Part shown: positions 48,241 to 51,937 of the stretch, piece after piece | Layout: each line of letters opens with the position of its first letter | Numbering within the stretch: position 1 is the first letter of the stretch | Origin: Welwitschia mirabilis | Lineage: Eukaryota > Gnetophyta > Gnetopsida > Welwitschiales | Length of the DNA: 51,937 bases | Direction: 5' to 3' | Assembly (NCBI GenBank): GCA_051453625.1 | Contig: JBOZIK010000001.1 | Location: forward strand, 124,615,033 to 124,666,969 | Translations under genes and position numbers: made by a program | Notes under the pieces: generated by a model | Database searches by the model: none | Seen by the model: only the letters and a program-made list of their open reading frames with translations | Told to the model about the DNA's origin: nothing

Positions 48241-48328
48241 TGACGTCACATTCCACGTGTCTCAGTATGGACAGGCCTCAGGGTACACGTAAACTATAAA
48301 TATCTTTTTACTAATTGCATCTCACGTG
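48241..48328. promoter_or_regulatory. bZIP-site cluster (C-box and two G-boxes) upstream of the kinase gene
   Basis: TGACGTCA at 48241-48248, CACGTG at 48254-48259, ACACGTAA around 48286-48293 and CACGTG at 48323-48328: four ACGT cores in under 90 bp. Such clusters bind bZIP factors (C-box, G-box, ABRE-type) in plants. They lie about 500-590 bp upstream of the kinase ATG. A TATAAATA at 48295-48302 points to possible rightward transcription too, so which gene they serve is open. Confidence 0.45.
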
Positions 48329-48635
48329 TATGGACTGCATACATCGTATAGCCCAAGGACCTTTTTCTTGCCTGGAAGTGAATATTTGCAAGAATGTAAT
48401 TTTGAACAAATACTTAAGTTGGTGTCTTAATTGAAGGTAAAGAGTGAGCGTGTAATAAATAAAATAGAGTTTACCAATTGAAGTAGCGTCCGAAGAATTG
48501 GATGGCAGAAGGTTCATTTATTTATTAATGTTTCTGAATTTGGATTTTGGGCCTCGAACAAGCAGACGAGTTTGAATTCCTTACCTGTCGGGTCGGGTTG
48601 CCGTCTGTAATCTGGATGACGTGCTAAACAAGCAT

Positions 48636-48642
48636 TATAAAA
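48636..48642 (+). promoter_or_regulatory. TATA-like box, plus strand
   Basis: TATAAAA followed by a CpG-containing, C-rich stretch (48650-48680). Could be a promoter for plus-strand transcription toward 48820; weak evidence. Confidence 0.25.
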
Positions 48643-48819
48643 TGCAACGTCTCTTGCGCTCGAGCCCCCGCATCAGACTCAAACAAAAGGAGCAAACACT
48701 TGGTTGGTTCTACTGTGAAATCTCACTATCTATAAATGCGTAGCCATTTTGGGTTGTTTAAAGAGCAGGGTTGGTTTGTTTTTCTATTATGGACCTAAAA
48801 TAGGCTTTGGTGATTGGTA

Positions 48820-49218
48820 ATGATGTATTTAGGTAGTATTTTGGTTGGCTTTATTCATGTCTCAGTTCCTTTATTCTTTCTCTGCTTGTCAAGCGTCGTT
48901 GGCCTTTCTTTAAATAGCTTCTACCACTTATTCATTATTCCTAACGAAGGTTTGGTTAAAAGGCGCTCACCTTCCTCCTCTCTTTATTATGAAGCGAGTG
49001 CTACTGTGATTGCTAAGCTTGTACCATTGTTTGTTGAAGTATTACCTAGGCATTCAAGGGCAATCAATACCGAATTCATCCCCTTATTGTCTAAGCATAA
49101 AATTAATTACCACCTTGCCACTATGAAAGTGGCAATTTTAACATTCTCTTCTCTCTTAAAAGGTATAGTACATATGTTTTTAAGTGGTGAAAAGACCATA
49201 CCATTTCTGTGGGCATAA
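48820..49218 (+). CDS. Orphan ORF, 132 codons, unrecognised
   Basis: An ATG-started frame of 132 residues in balanced-composition DNA beside the kinase gene. The first 40 residues are hydrophobic (GFIHVSVPLFFLCLSSVVGL), like a signal peptide or membrane anchor. The rest is mixed, with PLFVEVLPRHSRAINTEF and HKINYHLATMKVAI. No domain was recognised. A TATA-like box lies 180 bp upstream. It may be a real small gene, an exon, or chance; the tRNA-like repeat just downstream favours caution. Confidence 0.22.
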   Translation: MMYLGSILVGFIHVSVPLFFLCLSSVVGLSLNSFYHLFIIPNEGLVKRRSPSSSLYYEASATVIAKLVPLFVEVLPRHSRAINTEFIPLLSKHKINYHLATMKVAILTFSSLLKGIVHMFLSGEKTIPFLWA

Positions 49219-49465
49219 GAATTTTGATGCCTCTCTCACTTAAACAAGTCCTCCCTAGTCGTTATATTATGAGGGAATATTAAAGTCAAAACTTTTAGTA
49301 ACCATACCTCCACCTAAGATACAACCACCACAATGCTTAAATAAATAATTTAATTATCTTGAGACCTTATAGTGTGTCAAGCAAGGCATCCAAAGATTTA
49401 AATCGACAACCTCTTGAATAAAGGACAAGTATCCCACCAATCGAACCATCACCCCATTACGCATA
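49219..49465 (-). repeat. Possible tRNA-derived SINE
   Basis: On the minus strand 49455-49390 looks like a tRNA head. GATGGTTCGATTGGTGG (A-box like, about 49452-49436) is followed some 30 bases later by GAGGTTGTCGATTTAAATC (B-box like GATTTAAATC, canonical GGTTCGANTCC, about 49413-49395). A non-tRNA body would run on to about 49220. Body length and end are guesses; no target duplication was found. Confidence 0.4.
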
Positions 49466-49534
49466 GCTAGCAGATTATATAATCCAATTTTCAAACTCAA
49501 TAGATCATCCTGAAGCCTTACATATTGTAAAACA

Positions 49535-49934
49535 TGTTAGGAGATGAAGTCAAATTTTGTGTTAGGGTTCGAATGTTATTGATATGTCATAATGTTGTTA
49601 AGGAGGATTGACCATTGATGTTCATCTATATGTTGTAATTAAAAGTTAAAATATAAAGTCAGACTTACGAGTAAATGGAAGATGAATTTTAGGGTTTACA
49701 CGCTAGGTTTGGGTTAATACACTAACTCTATTTAAAAGGTATAAATCCTTACACATGTATCATGACAAGTTCATTTGCGTGGCTAGTGGTAAAGCTCTTC
49801 CTTTACTCATGAATGCTGTCCTTATGCATTTTTACCATGTAAATTTGTTTGTCTTGTGGTTCTTCTCGTTTTGCCTTCTTATTGTGTAATGCCCTATTGC
49901 TTTGTTGTTGTTGACATGTATTTCCTTCTTAATA
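49535..49934 (+). repeat. Copia-type LTR
   Basis: Begins TGTTAGGAGATG, contains a TATA-like box (GTATAAATCC near 49739) and an AATAAA just before its end. It is followed at 49936-49946 by ATGGTAGCAAAGG-like sequence resembling a Met-tRNA primer site. The start is by pattern; no partner LTR is in the window. Confidence 0.5.
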
Positions 49935-50157
49935 AATGGTAGCAAAGGATTCAACCTGGATCTTTACTATCGAAAATTACATGAACAAGAACGTAGAGGT
50001 GAATTTATGATTTTTCATCTAGTTTGAGCTCTAGTGGTCATATGTAGAGTTTCCTATAAATTTCTAAGGGTTCGTTGTGTGAACTTGAACAATTTAGGGC
50101 TTTGTCTAAAGTTGTGGTTGATTATTTTATTATTGTAGATTGTTGATTTAGTGAAAC

Positions 50158-50858
50158 CCATGTATACAAATATACCTACCATTGACAAGTTTGATGTAAT
50201 ACATTATAGTCTGTGGAGGATTAAAGTCACAAATTTGTTGTATGAGAAAGGGTTAAGTTGCTTTTTTTAAATAAAGGCTTATGTCTAATGAAGAATTGTT
50301 TAGGCTAAATTGAAGGACAATTGGCTTACTCTGGATGTTAATTATCAATCCAGTCTTTGATCAAGATTTAAGAAGAACAAACAATGGTATGGCCATTGAA
50401 GAAGATGAACATGCATTTCTAAGCTATGAATGCATGCAATAGTGTTTATAGAAAAAATCATCAAATAGATATGGAAGAGTTTGATAAGCATCAGGTTTCT
50501 TTGCATGATTAAATACTACACTAGTAGATCTAGGAACAATAGGTTATAAGGTTTCAGTTAATGGACACTTGTTAATCTTGTTGAGTGTTTTACTAGAAAG
50601 TTAGAGCTACACAGTCACAACAATCAGTATGAATATGTTTACAACCATAGAGTATGGTGATCTTGGTGGAGCTCTTAGGATGGAAAAACAACAAAATTTT
50701 ATGACTAGTGGATCTTCATCTAGAGCTAGAATGCAATATGCAAGTGCAAACTAAAAGAAGAAAAAGAAGTGACAACTAATTAGAAATGTAACTAAAGTGA
50801 CATGTGAAGAGAAACTACCTAGTTCTCATGCATGATGATGTTTGATGCACTACCAAAT
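50158..50858 (+). pseudogene. Ty1/copia gag remnant
   Basis: The plus strand at about 50175-50260 reads IPTIDKFDVIHYSLWRIKVT and then NLLYEKGL, matching the copia gag start (KFDGxNYxLWKxxMxxLL). Next, MSNEELFRLN at about 50281 matches the W-x-x-x-D-x-x-A helix zone. Stops follow. The remnant is interrupted on its right by the Athila-like LTR at 50859. Confidence 0.65.
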
Positions 50859-51937
50859 TGTATGTATTTGATAGGGTTTTATGAGTTATTTTGCAGGACA
50901 TTTATATAGGTTTAGATGTAATTCTGATGATTATAGAGAGTCGATGGGATCATCACAAAAACACGTAATTCTTGACATGTTTAGAGGTATTTCAGACATA
51001 TTTTGATACTCAGTGCTTTGAAGGAAGATCAATAATATAAAAGGCAGACTTTNNNNNNNNNNNNNNNNNNNNNNNNNNNNNNNNNNNNNNNNNNNNNNNN
51101 NNNNNNNNNNNNNATTTTGAGATACTAATGTGGATAGGATCTAGAGCTAATGAGTCCTCTTTTCTAAAGAGGTGTTGTCCCCATTGTCATCCCCACAACA
51201 TCCAAAATGATAACTGAAACAACTGGCTGACTTTCATCTGTTTCTTTCTCTGAATTGAATGCATTTTTTAGCACATTTTGAGTGACAGTGATGCTTTCTT
51301 TTCTACATAAATAAACCCCCCTTCAATCCTCTTATCATTTTTAATGCACTAGAAATTCTCATGACAGGAGATCGAAGGGCAGGAGATCCATCTTGAGTAG
51401 TTGTAGAAAGATGTTTCCTTGGTGTTAGGTTGTGCATCCTCTATTGAGGTGCGGTTGTTTTGTAACGTGAATGTTGGTTTGATTTATAATACAAACTCTG
51501 TTTCTGTTGTTCGTTAATACCTTTTTATATCCCTTATGGTTTATGTTATTCTTGATTTGGTGATAGTTTCATTAATGATATAGGTCTTAAGCACAACCTT
51601 TGTTAATGTTGACGATATTAGTTTAGGAGCATTTTGCATTACATTTTATTTGACTTGCTTGATAGCTTAAGTTAGTCTTGGTCAGTGATAATTTCCTTGG
51701 CTGATTTAGGTTATGCAGGACCAATCTTCCTGATAAGTCGATTTGGTAATCAGATAGATTTTCATCTAGATTAAGTTGCATTTGCACTGCATTGCATGTT
51801 TATTCTCTTGCATTATTCTTAAGTTTAGGATACAAAATTTTCTTTGAAAATCAATTATTTTTCTTCTCTCGCATGCCTTCAACAGGTTACGACATTTGGA
51901 TCACTCCCATCAATACTAGTGTGTCGTATTTGCAACA
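50859..51937 (+). repeat. Athila-like LTR, plus orientation, running off the window
   Basis: Aligns in reverse complement with 15355-16523 and 7778-8402. It starts TGTATGTATTTGATAGGG, holds a 61 N gap (51053-51113) and lacks only about 25-30 terminal bases at the right edge. It has the family hairpin at 51185-51200 (TGTCATCCCCACAACA). It could be a 5' LTR of an element to the right, a 3' LTR or a solo LTR. It sits inside copia-derived sequence. Confidence 0.72.
51053..51113. other. Assembly gap, 61 N
   Basis: A run of 61 N inside the LTR, probably a sized gap. Confidence 0.99.

Noticed and set aside
48061-48292. Small plus or minus ORFs in the kinase upstream region
   Set aside because: They are overlapping short frames in GC-richer promoter DNA with no motif, start context or partner exon.

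Overview
The window looks like a gene-poor, repeat-dense stretch of a large plant nuclear genome. The evidence is one intact 11-exon plant-type receptor-like cytoplasmic kinase in a sea of decayed Ty3/gypsy, Ty1/copia and LINE copies, very high AT content, CpG loss in the repeats and short GT-AG introns in the gene. A seed plant is certain enough; a conifer or other gymnosperm is a guess from repeat age and density. Nine runs of N show a draft scaffold.

Layout. 1-8402: minus-strand Athila-like Ty3/gypsy remnant, running LTR (7778-8402), leader, gag, protease, RT, RNase H, integrase toward position 1, broken by five gaps. 8403-9400: non-coding. 9400-16523: a second, ungapped copy of the same family in the same orientation, with LTR at 15355-16523. 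17440-20560: decayed plant L1-type LINE on the plus strand. 20561-23158: nothing recognisable. 23159-41447: a complete old chromovirus of about 18.3 kb with 5 bp target duplications, LTRs, primer-binding site, polypurine tract, gag-pol and a remnant chromodomain. Its 5' half is present twice (copy A 23.6-32.8 kb, copy B 32.9-41.0 kb), joined at a gap. Copy A carries a nested Ty1/copia insertion (24801-27626). 41448-43000: nothing recognised. 43.4-48.4 kb: the gene island. 48.8-51.9 kb: an orphan ORF, a tRNA-like (SINE-like) segment, a copia LTR with gag remnant, and a plus-strand Athila-like LTR running off the end.

The one intact gene (43691-47739, minus) predicts a 771-residue protein: N-terminal universal-stress-protein-like domain, long serine-rich linker, C-terminal kinase of the RLCK class VI type. 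All exon phases close. Its catalytic loop reads HMD instead of HRD.

The most interesting signal is in the chromovirus. Between 5' LTR and gag, on the strand opposite to gag-pol, both copies keep the remains of the same unrecognised protein-coding gene. It has amino-acid-level conservation and intron positions shared by both copies. Next to it lies a 30 bp minisatellite. This looks like a cellular or accessory gene carried antisense, an orientation in which its introns would survive retrotransposition. A second signal is a family of two-tier hairpins with compensatory stem changes in the Athila-like leaders and LTRs.
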